Source: DATAGF01 sp963834875 (GTDB lineage: Bacteria; Actinomycetota; Thermoleophilia; Miltoncostaeales; Miltoncostaeaceae). Taken from it: 64,000 nt of DNA. The stretch is taken from the NCBI GenBank assembly GCA_963834875.1, contig CAWIDG010000027.1, positions 62,001 through 126,000 on the forward strand, in the 5' to 3' direction. Under the pieces are notes generated by a model. That model ran no database searches. It saw nothing but the letters and a program-made list of their open reading frames with translations, and was not told where the DNA came from. A program made the position numbers and the translations under genes. Shown here piece by piece: positions 40,212 to 48,158 of the stretch (the stretch's first letter is position 1; each line of letters starts with the position of its first letter).

Positions 40212-41303
40212 TCAGCCCTCGGCGCCCGCCGCCCTCCCGTAACCGGTCTGCGCCAGGCGCTCCTTGAGGCGCTCGATGGGCTCCACGGGGCCCGGGTCGA
40301 CGCCGCGCAGCAGGGCGAGATAGAGGGACGCGTAGTCTCCCAGCATCACGAGGTCCAGCATCCGCGCGAGCGGCGCCTGGCCCTCGGCGGTGATCGACAG
40401 GGCCGAGTCGGTGTGGGCCTCGACGATCTCGCGCGTGAGCTCGAAGCGGCGCTCGACCTGGCGGTGGTTGCGGGGGTCGCGCAGCATGACGAGCCGGGTC
40501 AGGTCGGCGAGCGGGGCCGGCGTGCCCGAGAGCCCGACGATGTCGTTGTGGTCGAGCTCGGGCAGCGCCGCGGACCACGCCGGCAGCTTGGCGTTCTCGG
40601 CCACCTGGCAGCGCCAGCGGTAGGCGACCGGCGCCGTCAGCTCCGCGCCCCAGAACAGCGGCACCCCGCCCTGCAGGGCGCGAGCGAGCTGCTTCGCGGG
40701 GTTGCCCGACTCCGGCACCTCGTGGCCCAGGGCGGCGACCGAGGCGGCGATCGTCTCGCGGGCCTCCTGCAGGTCGGAGCCCAGCGGCGGCACCGCGCCG
40801 ACGCGGTCCAGGAGCACGGCCACCGGCACCAGCAGGCGCAGGAGCGCCGCGCGCGGCTGCAGGCCGGGCGGCAGGGCGATGACCGGCACCCCCTCGGCGG
40901 CGTAGAAGCGCCCGAGCTTGCCCCCGCTGGTCACGGCGACGCAGAGGGAGTTGCGCTCGAGGGCCTGGCTCGCGCAGGTGAGGGTCTCCTCGGTGTCGCC
41001 GGAGTACGAGCTCAGGATCACGAGCGTCCCCTCGCCGATCCAGCCCGGCAGGTAGTAGTCGCGCACGACCGACATCGGCCGCAGGAGGCGGTCGCGGTAG
41101 GCCCCCAGCACCAGGTCGGCGGCGATGCCCGAGCCGCCCATCCCGCAGACCGCGATGTCGCTCACCGCCTCGGCCGGGAAGGGCAGCTCGACCGCCTCCG
41201 CCGCGGCCCGCGACTCGTCGAACGCCGCCACCGAGCCGGCCATGCCGGCGATCAGGCCCTGCGAGTCGATCGCGAAGGCCTCCGGTCCGTCGAGTCCGTA
41301 CAC
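40212..41303 (-). CDS. Bifunctional phosphoglucose/phosphomannose isomerase
   Basis: About 363 aa with two SIS domains. Interconverts glucose-6-P or mannose-6-P with fructose-6-P. Visible: AVCGMGGSGIAADLVLGAYR, SSYSGDTEETLTCASQAL and the C-terminal active-site region ELDHNDIVGLSG with QVERRFELTREIVEAHT-like helices. GTG at 41301-41303 (VYGLDGPEAFAIDSQG) avoids overlap with the next gene; a GTG at 41333 is the longer alternative. Next to a nucleotidyltransferase and ugd, it supplies hexose phosphates to the same sugar-nucleotide branch. Confidence 0.88.
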   Translation of the reverse strand: MYGLDGPEAFAIDSQGLIAGMAGSVAAFDESRAAAEAVELPFPAEAVSDIAVCGMGGSGIAADLVLGAYRDRLLRPMSVVRDYYLPGWIGEGTLVILSSYSGDTEETLTCASQALERNSLCVAVTSGGKLGRFYAAEGVPVIALPPGLQPRAALLRLLVPVAVLLDRVGAVPPLGSDLQEARETIAASVAALGHEVPESGNPAKQLARALQGGVPLFWGAELTAPVAYRWRCQVAENAKLPAWSAALPELDHNDIVGLSGTPAPLADLTRLVMLRDPRNHRQVERRFELTREIVEAHTDSALSITAEGQAPLARMLDLVMLGDYASLYLALLRGVDPGPVEPIERLKERLAQTGYGRAAGAEG

Positions 41304-41313
41304 CGGCGCCAGG

Positions 41314-42369
41314 CTACAGGGCGTCTGTGGCACCCGAGAGCTCGGCCCCCGTGGGCACGGGAAGCAGGCCGTCGACGGCGCCGCCCGGCCCGATCGTCGC
41401 GCGGTCGCCCACCACCGCGCCGGGCGCGAGGGTCGCTCCGCGACCGACGCTCACGCCCTCCCCCACGATCGCGTCGCGGACCACGGCATCCTCGCCGACG
41501 CGCGTCCCGGCGCCGATGACGCTGCCCTCGACCACCGCCCCGGCGCCGATGGCGACCCCCGGCCCCACGCTCGAAAGCCCCCCGACCCGCGCGCCGGGGT
41601 CGACCTCCGCCCCGGGGGCGAAGTAGGCCTCGCCGGTCGGCGACTCGGTGCGGACCGCGCCGCTCAGGACGTCGCGGTTGGCGGCCAGGTAGGAGGCGGG
41701 CGTGCCGATGTCGCGCCAGTAGGCCTCGCTGGGGAAGCCGTAGAGGGTGCCGATCTCGGCCAGGGCGGGGAACACCTCGCGCTCGATCGAGCACGCCCGG
41801 CCGGCGGGGATCCGCCCGAGCACAGACGGCTCGAGCAGGTAGGTGCCGGCGTTGATGCGAAAGGGCTCTCCGGGGCGCAGCGCCTCCGGCGCCGGCTTCT
41901 CCACGAACGCCTCCACCGAGCCGTCCGGATACAGGCGCACGAGGCCGAAGGCGCTCGGGTCCTCGACCGGCGTCAGCACGACGGTGGCGTCCGCCCCGGT
42001 GCGGCGGTGGGCGACCGCGACGGCGTCGAGGTCGAGGTCGGTGAGGATGTCCCCGTTGAGCACCAGGAACCGCGTGCCGTCGAGCTCCGGCTCGGCGTTC
42101 TTGATCGCGCCCGCAGTGCCGAGCGGCTCGGGGTCAACGACGTAGCGCAGCCTCACGCCGGACGGCTCCCCGTCGCCGAAGTGGGCGCGCAGCGCGTCGG
42201 GCCGGTAGCCGCAGGAGAAGATGACGTCCGTCACGCCGTGGCGGCGCAGCAGGTCGAGCTGGTGCGCCACGAAGGGCCGGTCGACCAGGGGCATCATCGG
42301 CTTGGGGCGCGTGTCGGTGAGGGGCCGCAGGCGGGTGCCCGCGCCACCGACGAGGACGACGGCCTGCAT
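41314..42369 (-). CDS. Mannose-1-phosphate/glucose-1-phosphate nucleotidyltransferase
   Basis: 351 aa, intact. N-terminal Rossmann-like nucleotidyltransferase with the signature VVLVGGAGTRLRPLTDTRPK, the metal-binding Asp in FLVLNGDILTDLD and FVEKPAPEAL. The C-terminus is a left-handed beta-helix of hexapeptide repeats (about residues 240-330: VGPGVAIGAGAVVEGSVIGA). Makes GDP-mannose or UDP/dTDP-glucose for envelope polysaccharide; the base specificity is not decidable by eye. ATG at 42367-42369, 7 bp after ugd. Confidence 0.88.
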   Translation of the reverse strand: MQAVVLVGGAGTRLRPLTDTRPKPMMPLVDRPFVAHQLDLLRRHGVTDVIFSCGYRPDALRAHFGDGEPSGVRLRYVVDPEPLGTAGAIKNAEPELDGTRFLVLNGDILTDLDLDAVAVAHRRTGADATVVLTPVEDPSAFGLVRLYPDGSVEAFVEKPAPEALRPGEPFRINAGTYLLEPSVLGRIPAGRACSIEREVFPALAEIGTLYGFPSEAYWRDIGTPASYLAANRDVLSGAVRTESPTGEAYFAPGAEVDPGARVGGLSSVGPGVAIGAGAVVEGSVIGAGTRVGEDAVVRDAIVGEGVSVGRGATLAPGAVVGDRATIGPGGAVDGLLPVPTGAELSGATDAL

Positions 42370-42376
42370 CAGGCGG

Positions 42377-43714
42377 TCACGAGGGGGTTCGGCCGATGCC
42401 CTCGAACGTGTAGCCCGCGGCGGCCATGGCGTCGGGGTCCAGGGCGTTTCGCCCGTCGATCAGGACCGGGGAGCGCATGGTGGACCGCAGCGCCTCCCAG
42501 TCGAGCCCCACGATCGACGCCCACTCGGTCACCAGCACCGCCGCGTCGGCGCCGCTGATGGCCTGCTCCGCGGAGGTGCACATGATCACGCCGTGCAGCC
42601 GCTCGGCGGCGCCGTTGACCACCGGGTCGTAGGCGCACACCTCGGCACCCTCCGCCAGCAGGCGCGCGGCCAGCACGAGGCTCGACGCCTCGCGCATGTC
42701 GTCGGTCTCGGGCTTGAAGGCCAGGCCGAGCAGGGCCACCCTCTTGCCCTCCAGGGACCCGAGGTGCTTCTTGAGCTTGCCGATGACGCGGCGCTTCTGG
42801 AGCTCGTTGACCTCGATGACGGAGGTGAGGAGCTGGAAGTGGTAGCCGGAGTTGCCGGCCAGCTGCTTGAGGGCGGCGACATCTTTCGGGAAACATGAAC
42901 CCCCAAAGCCGATCCCGGCCCGCAGGAACGAGCGGCCGATGCGCCCGTCCAGCCCCATGCCGTGAGCGACCACGGCCACGTCGGCGCCGACCTCCTCGCA
43001 GACGTTGGCGATCTCGTTGATGAAGCTGATCTTCGTGGCGAGGAACGCGTTGGAGGCGTACTTGACCATCTCGGCGGACGGCACCGTCGTGCGCACGATG
43101 GGGGCGCCGAGGGAGCGGTAGAGCGACTCGACCCGGTCGCCGTGGACGGCGTCGAAGGCGCCGATCACGACCCGGTCCGGGTGCAGGAAGTCCTCGATCG
43201 CCGCGCCCTCCTTGAGGAACTCGGGGTTCGAGCAGTAGCCCACCTGGCCCATGCCGCGCGCGTCGAGCTCGGCGCGCACGCGCTCGCCGGTGCCGACCGG
43301 GACGGTGCTCTTCATCACCAGGAGGTGGCGCGGGCCGGCGCCCACCCGCTCGAGCTCGTCGATCACGCCCATGACCCGCGAGAGGTCGGCGTCGCCGGAG
43401 TAGGTCGGCGGCGTGTCGACCGCGATGAAGACGATGTCCGAGCGGGAGAGCAGCCGCTCGAGCGACAGGGTGTAGGTGAGCCGCCCGGCGTGCTCGGCCA
43501 TCAGCTCCTCGAGCCCGGGCTCGTAGATCGGGACCTGGCCGTCGTTCAGCGACGCCACCTTGGCGGCGTCGATGTCGCGGAGCGTGACCTGGTGGCCGAT
43601 CGCGGCCAGGCAGACGCCGGTGACCAGGCCGACGTAGCCCGCGCCGATCACGCCGACCCGCTCGCGCGCCGGGCCCTCCCCGTCGGGCGCCGGCCCCTCC
43701 GCCCCCTCGGTCAC
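42377..43714 (-). CDS. ugd: UDP-glucose/GDP-mannose 6-dehydrogenase family enzyme
   Basis: 445 aa, intact. Two NAD-linked oxidations of a nucleotide sugar to its uronic acid. N-terminal Rossmann VGVIGAGYVGLVTGVCLA, the catalytic cysteine in GIGFGGSCFPKDVAAL, central dimer helix (EMVKYASNAFLATKISFINE) and C-terminal domain (LLGLAFKPETDDMREASS). UDP-glucose is the likeliest substrate by general similarity, but GDP-mannose cannot be excluded given the neighbours. ATG at 43712-43714 overlaps the LCP gene stop, so envelope genes are coupled. Confidence 0.92.
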   Translation of the reverse strand: MTEGAEGPAPDGEGPARERVGVIGAGYVGLVTGVCLAAIGHQVTLRDIDAAKVASLNDGQVPIYEPGLEELMAEHAGRLTYTLSLERLLSRSDIVFIAVDTPPTYSGDADLSRVMGVIDELERVGAGPRHLLVMKSTVPVGTGERVRAELDARGMGQVGYCSNPEFLKEGAAIEDFLHPDRVVIGAFDAVHGDRVESLYRSLGAPIVRTTVPSAEMVKYASNAFLATKISFINEIANVCEEVGADVAVVAHGMGLDGRIGRSFLRAGIGFGGSCFPKDVAALKQLAGNSGYHFQLLTSVIEVNELQKRRVIGKLKKHLGSLEGKRVALLGLAFKPETDDMREASSLVLAARLLAEGAEVCAYDPVVNGAAERLHGVIMCTSAEQAISGADAAVLVTEWASIVGLDWEALRSTMRSPVLIDGRNALDPDAMAAAGYTFEGIGRTPS

Positions 43715-45555
43715 GGCGTGGAGCCCTCGAACTCGACCGAGACGTCGGTGTCGGTGCGCCCCTTCTTGAGCCTGGCGCGGTTCAGCGGGCGCATCGACTT
43801 CGCGATCTCCTCGATGGTCTTGGCGCTCAGGTCGTTCTCGAGCGTGTTGGAGACCCAGTAGGTCACCCCGCCAACGGTGAACGCGAGCCGCTGCAGGTTG
43901 CGCCCGTCATAGTACGTGAGGTACTCGCGCCCGCCCGTCGTGTACGAGCCGGTCTGGCCCTCGAGGATCGAGACGTTCCGGGCCGAGGTCATGGTGATGC
44001 CCCAGTAGCGCGGGGCGCCGCCGACGTACACCTGTCCCACGACCTTGACGGCCGGAGGGCCGCCGTTGCCCGACCCGACGTTGACGCGGTAGGCGCGCAC
44101 GATCCTCACGCTCGCCCCGGTCGGGACCTTCATCGGCGCCATGACCTTCAGCCCGAGCGCGCGCCCCGCGCGGCGCAGGGGATCCACGAGGCTCGTGGTG
44201 TCGACCGTGTCCGCGGGCGGCCGGACCTCCGGCTTCGGCGCCGGCTTGAGCCTGCCGTCCCAGTCGTCGCCGGCCACGACCACGACCTCGTTGCCGTTGG
44301 CATCGCCCTCGTCGAGCGGGGCGGTGCTCGCCGACCTGCCGAGCGCGCCGCGGATCTTGCGGGCCGGCGCACGGAAGCCCTCGGCGTAGTAGACGACGCT
44401 GGCCTCGTAGGAGAAGTCGTCGGCGTTCCCGGCGGCGCGGGCGTTGTAGCGGCGCTCGCGCAGGGCCTCGGCCAGGTCCTCGGCCGCCAGCACGCGCCCG
44501 CTGCCGTTCATCACGGCGACGTCGACCGTCGCGGGGTCGATCGGCTTCTCGTTCTCCTCCCCCTCCTCGAACTCCGGGTCCTTCCACTCGGCGACCTTGG
44601 TGGCGATCTCCTGGGACGAGGCCTGCTCGACCGCCGCGCCGTTGATCAGGTTGGGGCTCCCCTGGATGCGCACCCGCGCGATCTTCTCGTCCGGGGTCGT
44701 GAGGGCCAGCTCGAGCAGGCTCAGGAAGCGCCCCGGGTTGGTGATGTCCATCTCGATGTTCTTGTCGAAGATCTTGCGGAAGCTGGTGACGTTGGTCAGG
44801 TTCCCGACGTCCTTGGTCTGGCGCTTGAGCTCCGACAGGAACTGCTGCTGGCGGGCGATGCGCGCGTAGTCGGAGTCGGTGTGCCGGTACCGCACGTACG
44901 CCAGGGCGTCGGTGCCGTTCAGGCGCTGGTAGCCCGGCTGCAGGTCGATGTCGGCGTAGTTGGTCGCCGCCGTGCCGACGTTCTCGTTGAAGTAGCGGCG
45001 GTCGACGTCGAGGTACACGCCCCCGACCTCGTCGACGAGCTTCGCGAAGCCGGCGAAGTCAACGATCACGTAGTGGTTGACCGGCTCGCCGGTGAGGGCC
45101 TCGACCGTCTTGATGGTGGTCGCGGCGCCGTGGGAGTAGGCGCTGTTGATCTTCCCCTGGCCGACGTCGGGGATGTCCACGAGGAGGTCGCGCGGGAACG
45201 AGAGCATCGAGATGAAGCCGCGCTTGTTGTCCATCCGCACCAGGATCAGCGTGTCGCTACGGCCCGGGTCGCCGAGCTCGGGCCGCGTGTCCGACCCGAT
45301 CACCAGCACGTTGACGGGCTCCCCCGGCAGCACCGCGCGCGTCGCCCGCCGCGCGGCCTTGGCCTCGGGGGTGTTCGGCGCCGCCGCCTCGAGGGTGTCG
45401 TCGAGGTAGATGTAGCTGCCGACCGAGATCGCAACGGCCAGGCCGATGATGCCCCAGATGGACCAGCCCACGATCGACAGCCACAGGCGGCGCCGGCGTG
45501 GGACCCGCCAGTAGCGGGCCTTGGTGTGGGGCGGCTCGACGTTCTTTGGGGTCAT
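43711..45555 (-). CDS. LytR-CpsA-Psr (LCP) family glycopolymer ligase with extra C-terminal domain
   Basis: 614 aa, intact. Attaches undecaprenyl-linked glycopolymers to peptidoglycan outside the membrane. Short cytoplasmic tail, one membrane helix (about residues 26-48), then the LCP domain (VLVIGSDTRPELGDPGRSDT; ISMLSFPRDLLVDIP; YVRYRHTDSDYARIARQQQF). A LytR_C domain follows (about 335-430, VDVAVMNGSGRVLAAEDLAE). A third globular region of about 140 residues (about 455-600, GQVYVGGAPRYWGITMTSAR) is not part of ordinary LCP proteins. Start ATG overlaps the M20 gene stop (TGATG). Fits with ugd and the nucleotidyltransferase. Confidence 0.9.
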   Translation of the reverse strand: MTPKNVEPPHTKARYWRVPRRRRLWLSIVGWSIWGIIGLAVAISVGSYIYLDDTLEAAAPNTPEAKAARRATRAVLPGEPVNVLVIGSDTRPELGDPGRSDTLILVRMDNKRGFISMLSFPRDLLVDIPDVGQGKINSAYSHGAATTIKTVEALTGEPVNHYVIVDFAGFAKLVDEVGGVYLDVDRRYFNENVGTAATNYADIDLQPGYQRLNGTDALAYVRYRHTDSDYARIARQQQFLSELKRQTKDVGNLTNVTSFRKIFDKNIEMDITNPGRFLSLLELALTTPDEKIARVRIQGSPNLINGAAVEQASSQEIATKVAEWKDPEFEEGEENEKPIDPATVDVAVMNGSGRVLAAEDLAEALRERRYNARAAGNADDFSYEASVVYYAEGFRAPARKIRGALGRSASTAPLDEGDANGNEVVVVAGDDWDGRLKPAPKPEVRPPADTVDTTSLVDPLRRAGRALGLKVMAPMKVPTGASVRIVRAYRVNVGSGNGGPPAVKVVGQVYVGGAPRYWGITMTSARNVSILEGQTGSYTTGGREYLTYYDGRNLQRLAFTVGGVTYWVSNTLENDLSAKTIEEIAKSMRPLNRARLKKGRTDTDVSVEFEGSTP

Positions 45556-46661
45556 CAGATGCCGGCGCCCGTGTCGCCGGCCGGGGCCGGCCTGCCGGCC
45601 ACCGCGCGGGCGAACTCGACGAGCGCCCGCCGGTAGCGGGGCAGGCTCTCGATCTCGACGTACTCCTCCGGCCCGTGGTGGCCGCCCCCGCGCGGCCCGA
45701 ACTCGACGGCGGGCACGCCGACCTCGAGGAAGGCGACCGCGTCGGAGGCGCCGTCCCGCCCCACCGAGGCGCTCGACGGCTCCTGGCGGCCCGCGGCCTC
45801 GAGCAGCGCCAGCACCATGGGGTGGTCGGCGGGCACGGCCGCCGGCGGGCGCTCGATCAGGACCTCGACCTCCGCCCGCGGGTCGAGCGAGCGGATCTGG
45901 GCGAGGACGTCCTCGGGCGACTGGCCCGGGAGGTAGCGCACGTCGACGTCCATCCGGCAGGCGTCGGGCACCTTGTTGACGGCGTCCCCGCCCTGGATGC
46001 GGCCCAGGTTGATCGACGCCCGCTCGAACAGCGGCGCCGACTCGGCGGCGAACGGGAGCGTCTGGATGAGGCGGAAGAGGTCCACGGCGCGCAGGACGGC
46101 ATTGTCGCCCAGCCAGGGGGTGGCGCCGTGGGCGGCGGTTCCGCCCACGTCGACCCGCACCATCAGGACCCCCTTCGCCTGCACGCCCACGTGCATGTCG
46201 GTGGGCTCGCCGCAGACCACGAAGTCCCCGCGCAGTCCGTCGCGCACCAGCATCTCCGTACAGTTCTCCCCCGGGTCGGAGCGTTCCTCGTCGGGCACCA
46301 CGATCAGCTCCACCTCGGCGCCGTCGATTCCGCCGGCCAGGTCCGCCACCGCGAGCATCATGGCGGCGAGCGCGGACTTCATGTCGTAGGCGCCGCGCCC
46401 GAACAGCCGCCCGCCCTCGAGGCGGGGCGTGAACTGCTCGGGGTGGCCGGGGACGACGTCGAGGTGCCCGTGGAAGACGAGCCGCGTCGCGCCCGAGCCG
46501 ACCCGCGCCACGAGGCAGCGGCGGCCGGCGGTCTCCATGCGCTCGACCGTTGCCCCGCGCGCCTCGAGCCAGCCGGCGACGAAGTCGGTGGCCAGCCCGA
46601 TGCCCGAGCGGCGCGACGTGTCGTAGCCGATCAGCCGCTCGGCCAGCAGGACCTCATCCAC
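45555..46661 (-). CDS. M20-family metallopeptidase/deacylase (ArgE/DapE-like)
   Basis: 368 aa, intact. Di-zinc amidohydrolase fold: VFHGHLDVVPGHPEQF (metal His and Asp), GRGAYDMKSALAAMML (second Asp), VPDEERSDPGENC (catalytic Glu pair) and CGEPTDMHVGVQAKG, a dimerisation lid, and HHGPEEYVEIESL near the end. Could be acetylornithine deacetylase, succinyl-diaminopimelate desuccinylase or a dipeptidase. The arginine route here is of the ArgJ type and needs no ArgE, so a desuccinylase or peptidase role is more likely. Confidence 0.85.
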   Translation of the reverse strand: MDEVLLAERLIGYDTSRRSGIGLATDFVAGWLEARGATVERMETAGRRCLVARVGSGATRLVFHGHLDVVPGHPEQFTPRLEGGRLFGRGAYDMKSALAAMMLAVADLAGGIDGAEVELIVVPDEERSDPGENCTEMLVRDGLRGDFVVCGEPTDMHVGVQAKGVLMVRVDVGGTAAHGATPWLGDNAVLRAVDLFRLIQTLPFAAESAPLFERASINLGRIQGGDAVNKVPDACRMDVDVRYLPGQSPEDVLAQIRSLDPRAEVEVLIERPPAAVPADHPMVLALLEAAGRQEPSSASVGRDGASDAVAFLEVGVPAVEFGPRGGGHHGPEEYVEIESLPRYRRALVEFARAVAGRPAPAGDTGAGI

Positions 46662-46709
46662 CGGGGCAGGATATCGGAGGCCCCCACCGAGCCCCCGGGG
46701 GCGGGCGGG

Positions 46710-47966
46710 TCACTTGGTCTCGGTCGTCGGACGGGTGCCCGCGGGCGCGCCCGGCGCGGTCGCCCGGTCCGCCCAGCCCCGGCCGTCGATGGCCTCGACC
46801 GGGTGCCGCAGGCTCCAGGCCCCCCACAGCGCGAGCAGGGCGGCGCAGCCCGTGAGCGTCGCCACGATCCCGGCCTCCTCGGCGATCGCCCCCGCGACCG
46901 TCGAGCCGATGGCGATCGGGCCGATGACCGAGAGCTGGTAGAGGCCCAGCATCCTGCCGAGGAGGCTCCTCGGCGAGCGGAGCTGGATCGCCGTGTTCGT
47001 GGCCGCGAACATCCAGATCCAGAAGGCGCCGCTGAAGGCCATGCCCGCCAGGCCGAGCCACAGCCACGGCGTGAGCGCCACCACCGCCAGGCCGGCGGAG
47101 AAGGTGAGGGTGGCGATGGGCAGCGCCCGGTGACGCGGGAGCCCGCGCCCGTGCAGCCGCTCGAGCAGCCAGGCGCCGATGAGGGCCCCGCCGCCCATGG
47201 CCCCCAGCAGCAGCCCCAGCCCCTCGGGCCCGGCGTCCAGCCTGTCGGCCACCACCGGGGCGAGCTCCTGGATCGGCGAGGCGAGCGCGGTGAAGAGCGC
47301 CATCCCGATCAGCAGCCGGCGCATGCCGTCGTCGCGGGAGGCGTAGGCGAGCGCCTCGCGCATCCCGACCCCCTCCGGCCGCGCCGCGGCCCGGCCCGCA
47401 GGGATCCGCAGCAGCACCAGCACCAGCGCGAGGAAGGAGGCGGCGTTCACCGCGAAGCAGGTCGTCGCGCCGAAGAGCGCCAGCGTCGCCCCGCCGATCG
47501 CCGGGCCCGCGAGCCGGGCGACGTTGATGCCGGCCGCGTTGAGGCTGACGGCCTGCGAGAGCCTGGGCGACGGCACCAGCGCGGGGATGAGCGCCAGCAT
47601 GGCCGGCAGCCCCAGGGCGAACCCCACCCCGACGAGGAACGTGAAGGCGTAGATCGACCAGACCTCCGCGCCGGCGATGCCGGTGATCACCGCCAGCGCG
47701 GCCGCGGCCGCGGCCTGGAGGGTGAAGGTCCAGATGCCGACCGCCCTGCGGTCGAAGCGGTCCGCGAGCTGACCGGCCACGGTCGAGAGCACGATGGCGG
47801 GGGCGCGGGTGACGAGCGCCAGCGCCCCGACGGCCGCCGGGCTCCCGGTGAGCTGGAGGATCAGCCAGCCGCTGGCGACGATCTGCAGCCACGACCCCGC
47901 GTTCGACGCCAGGCTCGCGAGCCACACGTCGCGGAACGTCCGGTATCGGAGGACCTCGGGGACCAC
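46710..47966 (-). CDS. MFS exporter, EntS/MFS_3 type
   Basis: 418 aa, intact, 12 membrane helices in two halves. Signature text: LASNAGSWLQIVASGWLILQ at the start, QLADRFDRRAVGIWTFTLQA between helices 2 and 3, and VSLNAAGINVARLAGPAIGG in helix 5. Members export siderophores, drugs or metabolites by proton antiport. GTG at 47964-47966 (VVPEVLRYRTFRDVWLA) is the best family start; the frame is open further upstream through repeat R2 and into the kinase gene, which I reject. Substrate unknown. Confidence 0.88.
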   Translation of the reverse strand: MVPEVLRYRTFRDVWLASLASNAGSWLQIVASGWLILQLTGSPAAVGALALVTRAPAIVLSTVAGQLADRFDRRAVGIWTFTLQAAAAAALAVITGIAGAEVWSIYAFTFLVGVGFALGLPAMLALIPALVPSPRLSQAVSLNAAGINVARLAGPAIGGATLALFGATTCFAVNAASFLALVLVLLRIPAGRAAARPEGVGMREALAYASRDDGMRRLLIGMALFTALASPIQELAPVVADRLDAGPEGLGLLLGAMGGGALIGAWLLERLHGRGLPRHRALPIATLTFSAGLAVVALTPWLWLGLAGMAFSGAFWIWMFAATNTAIQLRSPRSLLGRMLGLYQLSVIGPIAIGSTVAGAIAEEAGIVATLTGCAALLALWGAWSLRHPVEAIDGRGWADRATAPGAPAGTRPTTETK

Positions 47967-48033
47967 CCGCCGAGTATGGCGGGGAGCGATCCGCGGTGAG
48001 TCCGGGCACTCGCTGGTCCGGACGCCTGGCCGC

Positions 48034-48158
48034 GCCGGCGAAAACGGCTCCGGCCTTCGGCCGGGGCGCGCCGTTTTCGCAGATGCGACCAACCGGATTT
48101 CACCGCCTTCGGCGGGGCTGGAAATCCGGAATTCACGCCTCGGTGCCCTCGGGCTCCT
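48034..48158 (+). repeat. Dispersed double-hairpin element, copy R2
   Basis: Hairpin 1 has arms GCGAAAACGGC/GCCGTTTTCGC (11 bp) around CCGGCCTTCGGCCGG; hairpin 2 has arms CCGGATTTC/GAAATCCGG around CCGCCTTCGGCGG. The right end (about 48133-48158) also encodes the last residues (EPEGTEA) and the stop of the histidine kinase on the minus strand. It matches R1 base for base except in paired arm positions. Confidence 0.85.
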
